Shown here one piece after another: positions 1 to 7,847 of a DNA stretch of 64,000 bases. Numbering within the stretch: the stretch's first letter is position 1; every line of letters begins with the position of its first letter. The position numbers and the translations under genes are program-made. The DNA comes from JAXLWB01 sp046328715 (GTDB lineage Bacteria; Chloroflexota; Anaerolineae; Caldilineales; Caldilineaceae), in assembly GCA_046328715.1 (NCBI GenBank), contig JAXLWB010000041.1, positions 1 through 64,000 on the forward strand, given 5' to 3'. The notes beneath the pieces were generated by a model, which saw only the letters and a program-made list of their open reading frames with translations, was not told the origin of the DNA and made no database searches.

Positions 1-390
1 GCCTGTCGTATCATCCCCGGTTGCATCGGCGCTGGGTTGACCATCAGCCTCACTATCAATCTGCGCACCGAGACGCAGTGTGGTAGTAATCCCATGACTG
101 GCACCGTTGTCCGCTAAAGTCGTTGGATAGTTGTTGCTAAAGCCAGATTGCGCCGCTGTAGGTAGGTCTCCAAAGTCACTCGGCCCAGCATCTAGATTAG
201 GCGCAGCATCTGGTGCTTGTGCAGAAGCCTCTACAGGTTTCTCAACAGCGCTGGATGTTAACGCAGAGGATGCAGCAAATGCGCTCAAGGGCGCAAAGTT
301 ACTGAGCAGTACACTTGTGATGATACAAATCACCAGCAAGTGCTGCACCTGAACACGCTTCTGTTTGGCGCCAGAAGTAGAGTACAACAT
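1..390 (-). CDS. Secreted GEVED-type surface protein, N-terminal part (runs off window edge)
   Basis: Reading down the minus strand from an ATG at 390 gives 130 codons with no stop, so the gene continues beyond base 1. GGAGG lies just upstream of the ATG and supports this start. The N-terminus is basic (KQKR) and followed by a hydrophobic stretch (LLVICIITSVLLSNF) ending near an Ala-rich cleavage region, so it is exported. After an Ala/Pro linker comes DFGDLP, then YPTTLADNGASHGI, then LGAQIDSEADGQPSADATGD. That order (D-[FY]-GD, LADNGA-H, LG-x-x-D-x-E-x-DG-x-PS) is the start of the GEVED domain, found in large extracellular proteins often together with SdrD/B-type modules. The rest of the protein, and so its real role, is outside the window. 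I am confident of the reading frame and the domain, not of a function. Confidence 0.8.
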   Translation of the reverse strand, partial: MLYSTSGAKQKRVQVQHLLVICIITSVLLSNFAPLSAFAASSALTSSAVEKPVEASAQAPDAAPNLDAGPSDFGDLPTAAQSGFSNNYPTTLADNGASHGITTTLRLGAQIDSEADGQPSADATGDDTTG

Positions 391-877
391 AATGCCTCCA
401 TGGATTGGGTTGTGATCAGTTGGCTTGATGCAAGGGGTTCGCGATAATGGCGGCGGGAAGCAATTCTGTTGTGTGCTTGTCCGTACTATCGAAAATAATC
501 GAGTCCAGCGGGTGACCTTATTTGCCGAAATCCATATAACAGATAATTGTCACTTCAGAACATCCTGCATATCGCTAATCACTTGATCGATATTTTGGCT
601 TATAATAACTTAACTTAATCTCATTGTCAAGTTAAAATTCAGAATTGCGCAAGTTATTTTATAAATAACAAAAATAACTTACCATAATTGTAGATTTATT
701 CTAAAAAGTGCCTATCCGGAGCATAATGCTTACACTGTTGAACGAAACCAGAAAAGCCTTTTGGATTGCCTGCTTGTAAAGAGGATTCAATATCAACTTT
801 GTAAGGCTTACCTTTGGCAGTAAAGCAGCAAACGGTTTACAATTCATAAATCTACAGAGATTCTCAGATTTTTGGAT
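391..877. other. AT-rich intergenic region between divergent genes
   Basis: This stretch separates the minus-strand GEVED gene from the plus-strand lipoprotein gene, so promoters for both should lie here. It is strongly AT-rich between about 590 and 720. I see no convincing coding frame, RNA gene or clear hairpin. Confidence 0.5.
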
Positions 878-2698
878 ATGGAGACCACTTTGAAGAAACT
901 GCTACCATTTTTGTTCTTCTGCTGCATCCTGTTTGCGGCCTGTGGCGATGAAGAGCCAACACCAACGCCCCTTCCCCCCACGGCAACGTCAGCTCCTACC
1001 GCCACGCCCACGCCGCGGATTCCACCCACTCCCATAGATGCTGGCTCCTTGAGCGTTCGCCAACCCTTTAGCGACACCACGGCCATTCCCCTATTGGCCA
1101 CCCGCCAGGCGGAGATCAGCCAAACACTGGCGTTAACCATCCCGATCATGCCACTTGGCGGCGAGTTGAGCGCCGAACAACAACGCGCCCAATCCTTGGC
1201 CATTGCCGATCCAACGTTTCAGTCTGAGTTACACGATACGCAGAGTGGACAACCTTTACGCAGCGAGATTTTTGGCATCTATCCTACCCGTGCCAGCGAC
1301 CATGTGGGTGCGGCTGCCAGTTGTGCCAATAGCACTTGTTATCGGGTGGAGATGTACAACTACGCACTCAACCTAACGACCAATGCCATTGTCGATGTGG
1401 TGGCGCAAAGTGTGTTGGCGGTCAACAAGGTGCCCGACACGCAGCCTGACATTCCACCCGCATTGACCGATCTGGCAGTGCAGATTGCGATTCATTCACC
1501 TGAAGTAGCCAAAGAACTCGGCGTCAAGCCCGGTGCCGAAGCTGCGATGATGGCCAATACCAAGACTGCGCTCAACAGTTCGATTTGTGAGCGTTCACGC
1601 CATCTCTGTGTTGCGCCTACCTTTATGGCCAATGACCATCGTGCCTTATGGGCGATTGTTGATCTCACCGATGGAGCATTGGTTGGCACCCGCTGGACCG
1701 ATGTGGGCCTGATAGCAACGACCCACCTAAGCGAAAAGACACTGCAAAACGATGTAGTTTCCCAGGATTACTGTGACAAGACCACTGCGCTCGCGCAGAG
1801 TGGTTGGGAGATGGACTATATCATTACCAGCTCGGATGGGGTACGACTTTCCAATGTGCGCTACAAGGGGAAATTTGTGATCAGTAGCATCAAGTTGGTC
1901 GACTGGCATGTCAGCTATTCGGGTACAGAGGGGTTTGGATACAGCGACGCCATTGGGTGTCCGGTCTTTAGCCAGGCCGCAGTACTTGCCTTCAATCCTC
2001 CGGAGGTCCAAACAATTGCGGCAGAGGGCGACCATCCAGCCGGTTTTGTGCTGATCCAGGATTTCCGCAGCGAGTTGTGGCCAATGCCCTGCAACTATAA
2101 TTATGAGCAGCGCTACGAGTTCTACGAAGATGGCAGTTTCCGTCCAATGGCTGCGAACTTAGGGCGTGGCTGTGGTAACAACGGCACCTATCGGCCAGTA
2201 ACGCGCATCGTCTTAGCAGGCAAACAATCGGTAGCGACTTGGAATGGAACGGATTGGCAACCGTGGACAAATGAAGGTTGGAAGTTACAACGTGAGATCT
2301 CTACAACGGAACAGGGATTTCAGGTCCAGTTTACGGCAGAGGATGGCAGCCGCTACGCTATGAGCCCAGGTCAGAGCAAACCGCCGTATGAACGGGGCGA
2401 CGATGCTTATATTTATGTGACGTTGAATCATCCTGACCGTGATGAAGGGGAAAGCGACCTGGTAACGATAGGTCCCTGTTGCAACGACGATTACCAGCAA
2501 GGGCCAGAAAAGTTCATCGATCCCGCGCCAGAATCGATTGAAAAGAGTGAGATTGTGGTATGGTATGTGGCACAAATTCATAACGACGCAGTGCCAGGCG
2601 AGGAGTTCTGCTGGGCCGATTTTGTGCTCAAGGATGGCGTTTACACGCCGAAAGCCTACCCTTGTTATAGCGGGCCGCGCTTTGTACCGCAGAAGTAA
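878..2698 (+). CDS. Putative lipoprotein of unknown function with Thr/Pro linker
   Basis: A protein of about 606 residues. The N-terminus (METTLKKLLPFLFFCCILFAAC) is a lipoprotein signal with lipobox LFAAC, followed by an acidic patch and a Thr/Pro-rich linker (PTPTPLPPTATSAPTATPTP) that would hold the folded part away from the membrane. The rest is a mixed soluble domain with scattered Cys. I recognise no family. An in-frame TTG at 872 is an alternative start two codons earlier, and ATG at 878 is preferred. The next gene follows after only 9 bases and encodes another exported protein with the same kind of linker, so the two probably form an operon and act together at the cell surface. No function can be assigned. 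Confidence 0.75.
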   Translation: METTLKKLLPFLFFCCILFAACGDEEPTPTPLPPTATSAPTATPTPRIPPTPIDAGSLSVRQPFSDTTAIPLLATRQAEISQTLALTIPIMPLGGELSAEQQRAQSLAIADPTFQSELHDTQSGQPLRSEIFGIYPTRASDHVGAAASCANSTCYRVEMYNYALNLTTNAIVDVVAQSVLAVNKVPDTQPDIPPALTDLAVQIAIHSPEVAKELGVKPGAEAAMMANTKTALNSSICERSRHLCVAPTFMANDHRALWAIVDLTDGALVGTRWTDVGLIATTHLSEKTLQNDVVSQDYCDKTTALAQSGWEMDYIITSSDGVRLSNVRYKGKFVISSIKLVDWHVSYSGTEGFGYSDAIGCPVFSQAAVLAFNPPEVQTIAAEGDHPAGFVLIQDFRSELWPMPCNYNYEQRYEFYEDGSFRPMAANLGRGCGNNGTYRPVTRIVLAGKQSVATWNGTDWQPWTNEGWKLQREISTTEQGFQVQFTAEDGSRYAMSPGQSKPPYERGDDAYIYVTLNHPDRDEGESDLVTIGPCCNDDYQQGPEKFIDPAPESIEKSEIVVWYVAQIHNDAVPGEEFCWADFVLKDGVYTPKAYPCYSGPRFVPQK

Positions 2699-2707
2699 AA
2701 GAGACTC

Positions 2708-3766
2708 ATGAGCAAACGTAAACCGACACAACAAGTTCCTGCGCAAGCGGCAACCAACAGTCGTTCTCCGCTCTCTACCATTCTTTGGGTTGTGGGCGCA
2801 CTGCTGTTGGTAGGCTTGCTCGGATTAGTGGTCTGGATCAGCCGTCAACCGACCTTGGTGGCAGCTCCTGAACCCACAGCGACGCTTCCCCCTACTGCAA
2901 CGCCGCTGGCCATCCTCGCAACTCCCAACCCGGTTATCGCAACCGGGGCAGTCGATAGCTGTCGCAAGCTGCCCGAGTTTCGCAAGGCGGTGGGATTCGA
3001 TAGCCAGACTGCGGTGCTGAGTACATCCGAACGATCGATCAAAGGGCTGGTGTTGTATGATGTTAAGAATACACAGGCTGGCTACTATCAACATCCGAGT
3101 TGGACCGAAGCCGGCTATTTGGGCCACGTGATCCTAGATGGAAAAGGCGATGTCTATCTCTATCCTGCGCCACGGGTGAGTTTGATCGACAATCCACCCG
3201 AGAAGCAGAATATTGTGTACCGAGTGGATGGGACAACCGGTGTTATGGCGGCTTGGCTACCCTTGCCTTCGGCGCAGGCACCTTCCACCGAGAACCCTTT
3301 TGGCTTGATGGGGCTCGCCTATGATTGTGATACCAATACGCTCTATGCTGCCTCAGTGGCTGGCTCGACCCGTCAGCAGGAGTTAGGAAAAATTTTCCGC
3401 ATCAGCGTGGCCGAGGCGAAGGTGCTTTCGACCTATGATAATGTCGATGCGTTTGGGATCAATATTTACAAGGGTTCAACTGGCAAACGACTCTACTTTG
3501 CGTCGGCACGTACAACCGACGTTCGTTCCATTGCCTTGGATTGGCAGGGTGAGTTTGCTGGAAACGAGCGTCTTGATGGCTCTTTGACCGGGTTAGGACC
3601 AACTGGGGATGATCGAGGACGGCGCATTCGCTTTGACCGTGATGGCAATATGACCGTGACTGGTATGGAGTTTCGTTACAACCTGGTCGCCCAAAGCGAA
3701 ACCCGCCAAACGGACTATTTATTTAAGTATGACAAAAACGCGGATACCTGGACTTATCAACAATAG
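2708..3766 (+). CDS. Membrane-anchored extracellular protein of unknown function
   Basis: 352 residues. A short Lys/Gln-rich cytoplasmic tail (SKRKPTQQ) is followed by one membrane segment at about residues 25-45 (ILWVVGALLLVGLLGLVVWI), a Thr/Pro linker (PTATLPPTATPLA) and an extracellular domain of about 270 residues. That domain has repeated blocks such as GDVYLYPAPRV, NIVYRVDGTTGVMAAW, LGLAYDCDTNTLYAASV and RIRFDRDGNMTVTGM, which look like blades of a beta-propeller, but I cannot name the family. It lies 9 bases downstream of the lipoprotein gene and probably shares its transcript. A hairpin right after the stop marks the end of the unit. Confidence 0.7.
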   Translation: MSKRKPTQQVPAQAATNSRSPLSTILWVVGALLLVGLLGLVVWISRQPTLVAAPEPTATLPPTATPLAILATPNPVIATGAVDSCRKLPEFRKAVGFDSQTAVLSTSERSIKGLVLYDVKNTQAGYYQHPSWTEAGYLGHVILDGKGDVYLYPAPRVSLIDNPPEKQNIVYRVDGTTGVMAAWLPLPSAQAPSTENPFGLMGLAYDCDTNTLYAASVAGSTRQQELGKIFRISVAEAKVLSTYDNVDAFGINIYKGSTGKRLYFASARTTDVRSIALDWQGEFAGNERLDGSLTGLGPTGDDRGRRIRFDRDGNMTVTGMEFRYNLVAQSETRQTDYLFKYDKNADTWTYQQ

Positions 3767-3767
3767 T

Positions 3768-3799
3768 GTTTAGTGCGCATCTGAGGATGCACACTAAAC
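3768..3799. terminator. Hairpin between convergent genes
   Basis: GTTTAGTGCGCATC (3768-3781) pairs with GATGCACACTAAAC (3786-3799), with one mismatch and a 4-base loop. It sits between the stop of the plus-strand membrane protein and the stop of the minus-strand CcmI-like gene, the expected place for a two-way terminator. There is no strong T-run. The first 15 bases recur at 45711-45725. Confidence 0.55.
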
Positions 3800-4135
3800 G
3801 GTTGTCTTCCTTCTTTCTGCAATCAACGCTTCTAATTCCTCATCCAGCCCACTGCTGTTGGGCGCGATGACCTCAATTTGACGGAGCAATGTCGTTGCTT
3901 GGTGGCGCAAGCGCTGGTTGATTCGTTCATAATCCTCGGCACTCAGCTTGCCTGTGTTGAAGTCAAACTCCAATTCCTTAATTGCCCGTAACGCGGCATC
4001 TTTACGTTGCAGCAAATCAGCCACCGGGTGATTATCATCGACTAGCAAGTGGCTACGCGAACGCCAGATAGGATAAGCAATGTAGACAACCAACAATGCA
4101 GCAATCAAAACAGCAACCGTTACGACAAGCCACAT
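3794..4135 (-). CDS. CcmI-like small membrane protein of the cytochrome c maturation operon
   Basis: 113 residues. One N-terminal membrane segment (WLVVTVAVLIAALLVVYIAYPIW) is followed by a charged helical region containing KDAALRAIKELEFDFNTGKL and EDYERINQRL. This pattern, with the E/D-F-D-x-x-x-GK-L-x-x-x-D-Y core, is what is seen in the N-terminal part of CcmI (CycH) and in short CcmI-like proteins next to ccmF and ccmH. The large TPR part of full CcmI is absent. AAGGAG lies 9 bases before the ATG. The gene is last in the operon, 148 bases after ccmF, and that gap holds a long inverted repeat. The likely role is holding apocytochrome or scaffolding the heme lyase, which is an inference from position and pattern. 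Confidence 0.65.
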   Translation of the reverse strand: MWLVVTVAVLIAALLVVYIAYPIWRSRSHLLVDDNHPVADLLQRKDAALRAIKELEFDFNTGKLSAEDYERINQRLRHQATTLLRQIEVIAPNSSGLDEELEALIAERRKTTV

Positions 4136-4157
4136 GCGGCAAAACTCCTTAGTGGGA

Positions 4158-4256
4158 TCGGTACGCGGATCACACGGATGATGCGGATTCTAGCGGATCT
4201 TTTATCAGTTTTGACCCGCATCTATCCTGGTTACTCCCGCTCGATCCGCGTACCGA
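4158..4256. repeat. Long inverted repeat between ccmF and the CcmI-like gene
   Basis: TCGGTACGCGGATC (4158-4171) is repeated exactly, in inverse orientation, as GATCCGCGTACCGA (4243-4256). Inside it GATGCGG (from about 4180) can pair with CCGCATC (about 4216). The sequence has no coding potential and nearly fills the gap between the two genes. Confidence 0.7.
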
Positions 4257-4283
4257 CTACGCCTGGTTTTAGAACAACGATCA

Positions 4284-6287
4284 TCAATCCCCGGCCCCGA
4301 CTGGCAACGGTTGTGCAGCAACCGCCACAGGGCGCAGTTTCGGATGAGGCCAAATACAGATCAGTGTTCCCAAGATAATCACAATTCCGCCAACCCACAT
4401 CCAAACGGTGAGCGGGTTGATGTAAATGGTAAAAGTAGCCGACTCACCTCGCCCTTCCCAACCGTTGAGCACAACGTAGAGATCCTCGCTCGGTCGCATC
4501 ACCAGCCCCACTTCCGAGGTCGGTGCATCCGGAGCTTTGTCGTAAACATTGCGTTTAGGCTGCGACATGCCGATCACGCGATTGGGATTGCCAGCTTCGG
4601 TAATCGTCACATTGGCCACATATTCGTCCCGATTGCTGGCCCGCACCCCTTCTAGCCCGTTGTAGGTAAAGGTAAAACCGGAAAGCGTCACACTTTCACC
4701 AATGGCCAGGTTCTTCTGTGTGGTGGTCTGGTAGAAGGAGTTACCAATCACCGCCACACCCAGCAGCACAATTCCAAGGTGGACAATATAACCGCCATAG
4801 CGTTGCCCATTGCGTTGCATCAAGTTGAGCAATGCAATGAAGGCATTCTCTTGCGGGTGGGCCGCACGCCGAGCCACAACGCCACGCCAGTATTCCTGCA
4901 CGATGGTTGCAGCCACCAAAACGCAGATCGACAAGCCCAAAATGGGAAAGAAACGTGGGCTAAAGATCGAGAAGACCGCCGCAAAGACGATTGCAACGGC
5001 GAATGGCCAGGTCAGTTGCGTGCGTATGGATTGCATACTGGTGGTCCGCCAGCCCAACAACGGACCAATCCCCATCAGCAAAAGCAAAAAGAGAAAGAGC
5101 GGCGCTACCGCCTGGTTGAAATAGGGAGCCGCCAACGTCTGTTTGCGGCCCGTCAAGATTTCACTAAAGACCGAATAGTAGGTGCCAAACAAGGTTGCAA
5201 AGGCAATGCCAGCAAAAAGCCAATTGTTGGCAAGAAAGGCAGCCTCGCGGCTGAGGCCCGACTCGATTGTCGTTTCATCGCGCAAAAGGCGTGAGCGGAC
5301 GATCACACTTGCCAAAAAGCCAAGACTGACCAAGGCCCAGAAGATCATAAAGTACCAACCCACCGAACTCTGTGCAAAGCTGTGAACACTGTTGATCATG
5401 CCGCTGCGTGTGGTAAAGGTACCCAGGATTGAAAGTGAAAAGGTCGCTCCGATCAGCGCCATATTCCAGGTTTTGAGGATGCCACGCCGTTCCTGGATCA
5501 AAATGCTGTGCAAAAAGGCCGTTGCGGTTAGCCAGGGCAAAAAGCTGGCATTTTCGACTGGGTCCCAGGCCCAATAGCCGCCCCAACCGAGCTCCATATA
5601 GGCCCATTGGCTGCCCATGAGGATGCCTGCCGACAAAAACATCCAGGGCACCAGCGTCCAGCGGCGGATCGTACGTACCCACTCGTTGCCAAGCTTTTTG
5701 CTCGCCAGTGCAGCCACCGCAAAGGCAAAGGGTACGGTCAAGCCGACCATGCCCAAATAAAGCATAACCGGATGGATCACCATCCAGTAGTTTTGCAATA
5801 AGGGACTTAGCCCCTGACCATCATTGGGCACAAAGTTATAAAGTTTAAAAGGATTGGTGGCAAAGACCAGCACGACCAGAAAGAAGCACGACGTGGCAAG
5901 CATCGTGGCATTGACAAAGGGCATCATCGCCGTCTGCGAATTGCGGAAGAAAAGCGCTACAGTTACACTAAAAATGCCTAGCAGCAGTGTCCAAAAGAGC
6001 AAGCTGCCATCCTGCCCACCCCAAATTGCCACAAATTTGTAAAAGACAGGTAGGGCTCGTTCAGAATGATTCCACACGTAAGAGACTTCAAAGTGATCAT
6101 TCAGAAGACCGTACCAAAGAATCGCTGCCGCCGCCCAAACCAATGCGGCTACTGCATAGACTGCATGAAAACTGCTCTGCACCAAGGCTCCACTACGTTG
6201 GCGACCGCCCACATACCCGGCAATCGTACCATAGGCCGAAAGCACCAACGCAATAATGAGCAGTAGATATCCTAGCTGAAAGATCAT
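4284..6287 (-). CDS. ccmF: Cytochrome c heme lyase subunit CcmF
   Basis: About 667 residues with many membrane segments. CcmF is the core of the System I heme lyase, which attaches heme to CXXCH motifs of apocytochromes c on the outer face of the membrane. The tryptophan-rich heme-handling motif is complete (WGGYWAWDPVENASFLPWL, about residue 230), and the further family blocks LTATAFLHSILIQERRG and TLAAPYFN are present. Length is normal for the family. ATG at 6287 is chosen because GGAG lies about 8 bases upstream; a TTG six codons earlier (6305) is open but has no better site. The gene stands between the TlpA-like thioredoxin and the CcmI-like gene in a minus-strand operon. It would serve the c-type cytochromes encoded at the other end of the window. 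Confidence 0.95.
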   Translation of the reverse strand: MIFQLGYLLLIIALVLSAYGTIAGYVGGRQRSGALVQSSFHAVYAVAALVWAAAAILWYGLLNDHFEVSYVWNHSERALPVFYKFVAIWGGQDGSLLFWTLLLGIFSVTVALFFRNSQTAMMPFVNATMLATSCFFLVVLVFATNPFKLYNFVPNDGQGLSPLLQNYWMVIHPVMLYLGMVGLTVPFAFAVAALASKKLGNEWVRTIRRWTLVPWMFLSAGILMGSQWAYMELGWGGYWAWDPVENASFLPWLTATAFLHSILIQERRGILKTWNMALIGATFSLSILGTFTTRSGMINSVHSFAQSSVGWYFMIFWALVSLGFLASVIVRSRLLRDETTIESGLSREAAFLANNWLFAGIAFATLFGTYYSVFSEILTGRKQTLAAPYFNQAVAPLFLFLLLLMGIGPLLGWRTTSMQSIRTQLTWPFAVAIVFAAVFSIFSPRFFPILGLSICVLVAATIVQEYWRGVVARRAAHPQENAFIALLNLMQRNGQRYGGYIVHLGIVLLGVAVIGNSFYQTTTQKNLAIGESVTLSGFTFTYNGLEGVRASNRDEYVANVTITEAGNPNRVIGMSQPKRNVYDKAPDAPTSEVGLVMRPSEDLYVVLNGWEGRGESATFTIYINPLTVWMWVGGIVIILGTLICIWPHPKLRPVAVAAQPLPVGAGD

Positions 6288-6383
6288 GTCATCACTCCAT
6301 ACCAATCTGATCCTGCACGCAACAATCCAAAGTGCGGATGTAATACTGAGCCCTAGGTTGAATCGTCATATTTTCTACGAAGA

Positions 6384-6441
6384 GTGATGTGTGAGCCGTG
6401 AGTTGCTAGTGAAAATTCACGCATTACGTATCACAAATCAC
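6384..6441. repeat. Imperfect palindrome of short repeated units upstream of ccmF
   Basis: GTGATGTGTGA (6384-6394) pairs with TCACAAATCAC (6431-6441) with one mismatch, and a smaller GTGAA/TTCAC hairpin lies inside. The sequence is made of varied GTGA-type units on one arm and their complements on the other. It lies in the 206-base gap between ccmF and the thioredoxin gene. Confidence 0.6.
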
Positions 6442-6493
6442 CTAACATCCTATGAATCATCAACCTAGACATCAATAAGACAATATTACTGCA

Positions 6494-7117
6494 TTACTGC
6501 GAACTCGCTTGGGACAGGAACTCATTCAATTCTGCCTCTGAGCGAATTTCACCGATCTTGTTTCCAGTGATGTTGCCATCCGGGCCGACAAAAAAGGTCT
6601 CCGGAACGCCCGTAATGCCATAATTGCGCGCCGCATCACTCTGTAGATCGGGTCCATTTGGGTAGGAAACGCCGAATTCTTTCAAAAACTCCTTAGCCTT
6701 ATGATCCTGATCGAGGTAATCTAACCCCAAAAACACAACATCCTTGTCTGAATAACGCTGCGAGGCGGATTCCAGGATTGGCGCTTCCGATCGGCACGGG
6801 ATACACCAACTGGCCCAAAAATTAATTACCACACGTTTGCCGCGCAACTCGGAAAGGCGAATGGTCTCTCCTTCAAAGGTGGTGATTTCAAAATCTGGCG
6901 CCTGGCCGGTCGGTCGTCCGCCACTACGGTTCATGTTGCGCAGCCCGACTGCCAAAAATCCGATGAATACCAACAACACAGCAAAAATGGCGAAGCGCCA
7001 AAGAGTTGTTTGGCGCGACATATTTTGAGGCGTCATTTGTTGCGTTGGCGCAGCGGGTTCGGCAAGGCTGCTCGCTTCAGTTTCAACTGATTCGCTCAAA
7101 CTCGATGCATCACTCAT
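6494..7117 (-). CDS. Membrane-anchored thiol-disulfide oxidoreductase (CcmG/ResA/TlpA family)
   Basis: 207 residues: a Ser/Ala/Pro-rich cytoplasmic leader, one membrane segment at about residues 40-60 (LWRFAIFAVLLVFIGFLAVGL) and an extracytoplasmic thioredoxin fold. The active site is WASWCIPCRSEAP, a CxxC pair. Later family blocks are present: KEFLKEFGVSYPNGPD and the cis-Pro loop GITGVPETFFV. In cytochrome c maturation this protein reduces the apocytochrome or CcmH disulfide before heme attachment. Its start codon overlaps the ccmH stop (ATGAGTGA, 8 bases), which points to translational coupling. The motifs do not separate CcmG from ResA, but the ccm context favours the CcmG role. Confidence 0.9.
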   Translation of the reverse strand: MSDASSLSESVETEASSLAEPAAPTQQMTPQNMSRQTTLWRFAIFAVLLVFIGFLAVGLRNMNRSGGRPTGQAPDFEITTFEGETIRLSELRGKRVVINFWASWCIPCRSEAPILESASQRYSDKDVVFLGLDYLDQDHKAKEFLKEFGVSYPNGPDLQSDAARNYGITGVPETFFVGPDGNITGNKIGEIRSEAELNEFLSQASSQ

Positions 7118-7667
7118 ACCGGTTCAATTCCTCATCCAATTGTTTTTCATAGGGGTCAACGGGGGCGACCTTTTGTTTGTCCGCCTGATTGTCAGCCTCT
7201 GTTTTCTTCTGTGTCATGGGATTGATGGCTACAGTCGGTTTCAACCATTCGCGCCCGCGCATAAACAGAAACGCACCAGCAGATAGCATGACGATCGGAG
7301 GCAATAACCAAGCCAGCCAGCCCCATCCTTGGCGTGGTGGAGCACCCAAGACTTGCTCGCCATAACGGGCTACAAAATCTTGTTTAATCGAGTTGATATC
7401 CTCGCCTGCGCCTAATTTCAGGCCAATCTCCTCACGCATCTGTTCGCAAGCTTGCAATTCGCAGGCATCGAGACGTACGCCCGAGCAGAGTGGACACCAG
7501 AGTTCGCGCGCCACCACGTTCACATCATCGGCGGAGACTGTGTGAGTCACAGGCTGCGATTGGGCAGCAACCGTTACCGAAGTGACAAGGAGCAGCACCG
7601 TCAACAAAAGCAGCGTAATGATCTGTTCTTTAAGTCTGAATCTTTCCATATCTTGATCATACCACAT
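7110..7667 (-). CDS. ccmH: Cytochrome c maturation protein CcmH (CycL)
   Basis: 185 residues. A signal or membrane segment (ITLLLLTVLLLVTSVTVAA) precedes the CcmH thiol domain, with the redox motif LWCPLCSGVRLDAC in place of the more usual L-R/V-C-x-x-C. It is followed by the helical family pattern QMREEIGLKLGAGE and FVARYGEQVLGAPP, then a second membrane segment (LAWLLPPIVMLSAGAFLFM) and a charged tail. CcmH holds the apocytochrome cysteines reduced for ligation to heme by CcmF. It is the first gene of the minus-strand ccm operon. Two in-frame ATGs (7667 and six codons later) are possible starts and neither has a strong ribosome site. Two further cysteines after the CPLC pair (DACELQAC) are additional to the motif. 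Confidence 0.88.
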   Translation of the reverse strand: MWYDQDMERFRLKEQIITLLLLTVLLLVTSVTVAAQSQPVTHTVSADDVNVVARELWCPLCSGVRLDACELQACEQMREEIGLKLGAGEDINSIKQDFVARYGEQVLGAPPRQGWGWLAWLLPPIVMLSAGAFLFMRGREWLKPTVAINPMTQKKTEADNQADKQKVAPVDPYEKQLDEELNRYE

Positions 7668-7847
7668 GCGCGCAATCCATGATAGGGATCAAGTCGCAAC
7701 CGGAGCAAAACAAATGATTCCTTGTATTCTTCCAAGGAATCGCTGGATAGTCCTTAATTTGAGATAAAATAGGGATGAGAGATTGTGGAGAAGAAGCGTT
7801 GGTAGGTTGTTAGCGTATCATCCCCCAAAGCTACGCTGGTGTTGATT

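Noticed and set aside
131..352. Plus-strand frame of 73 codons
   Set aside because: It lies opposite the GEVED protein frame, which has a signal peptide, a ribosome site and a domain match.
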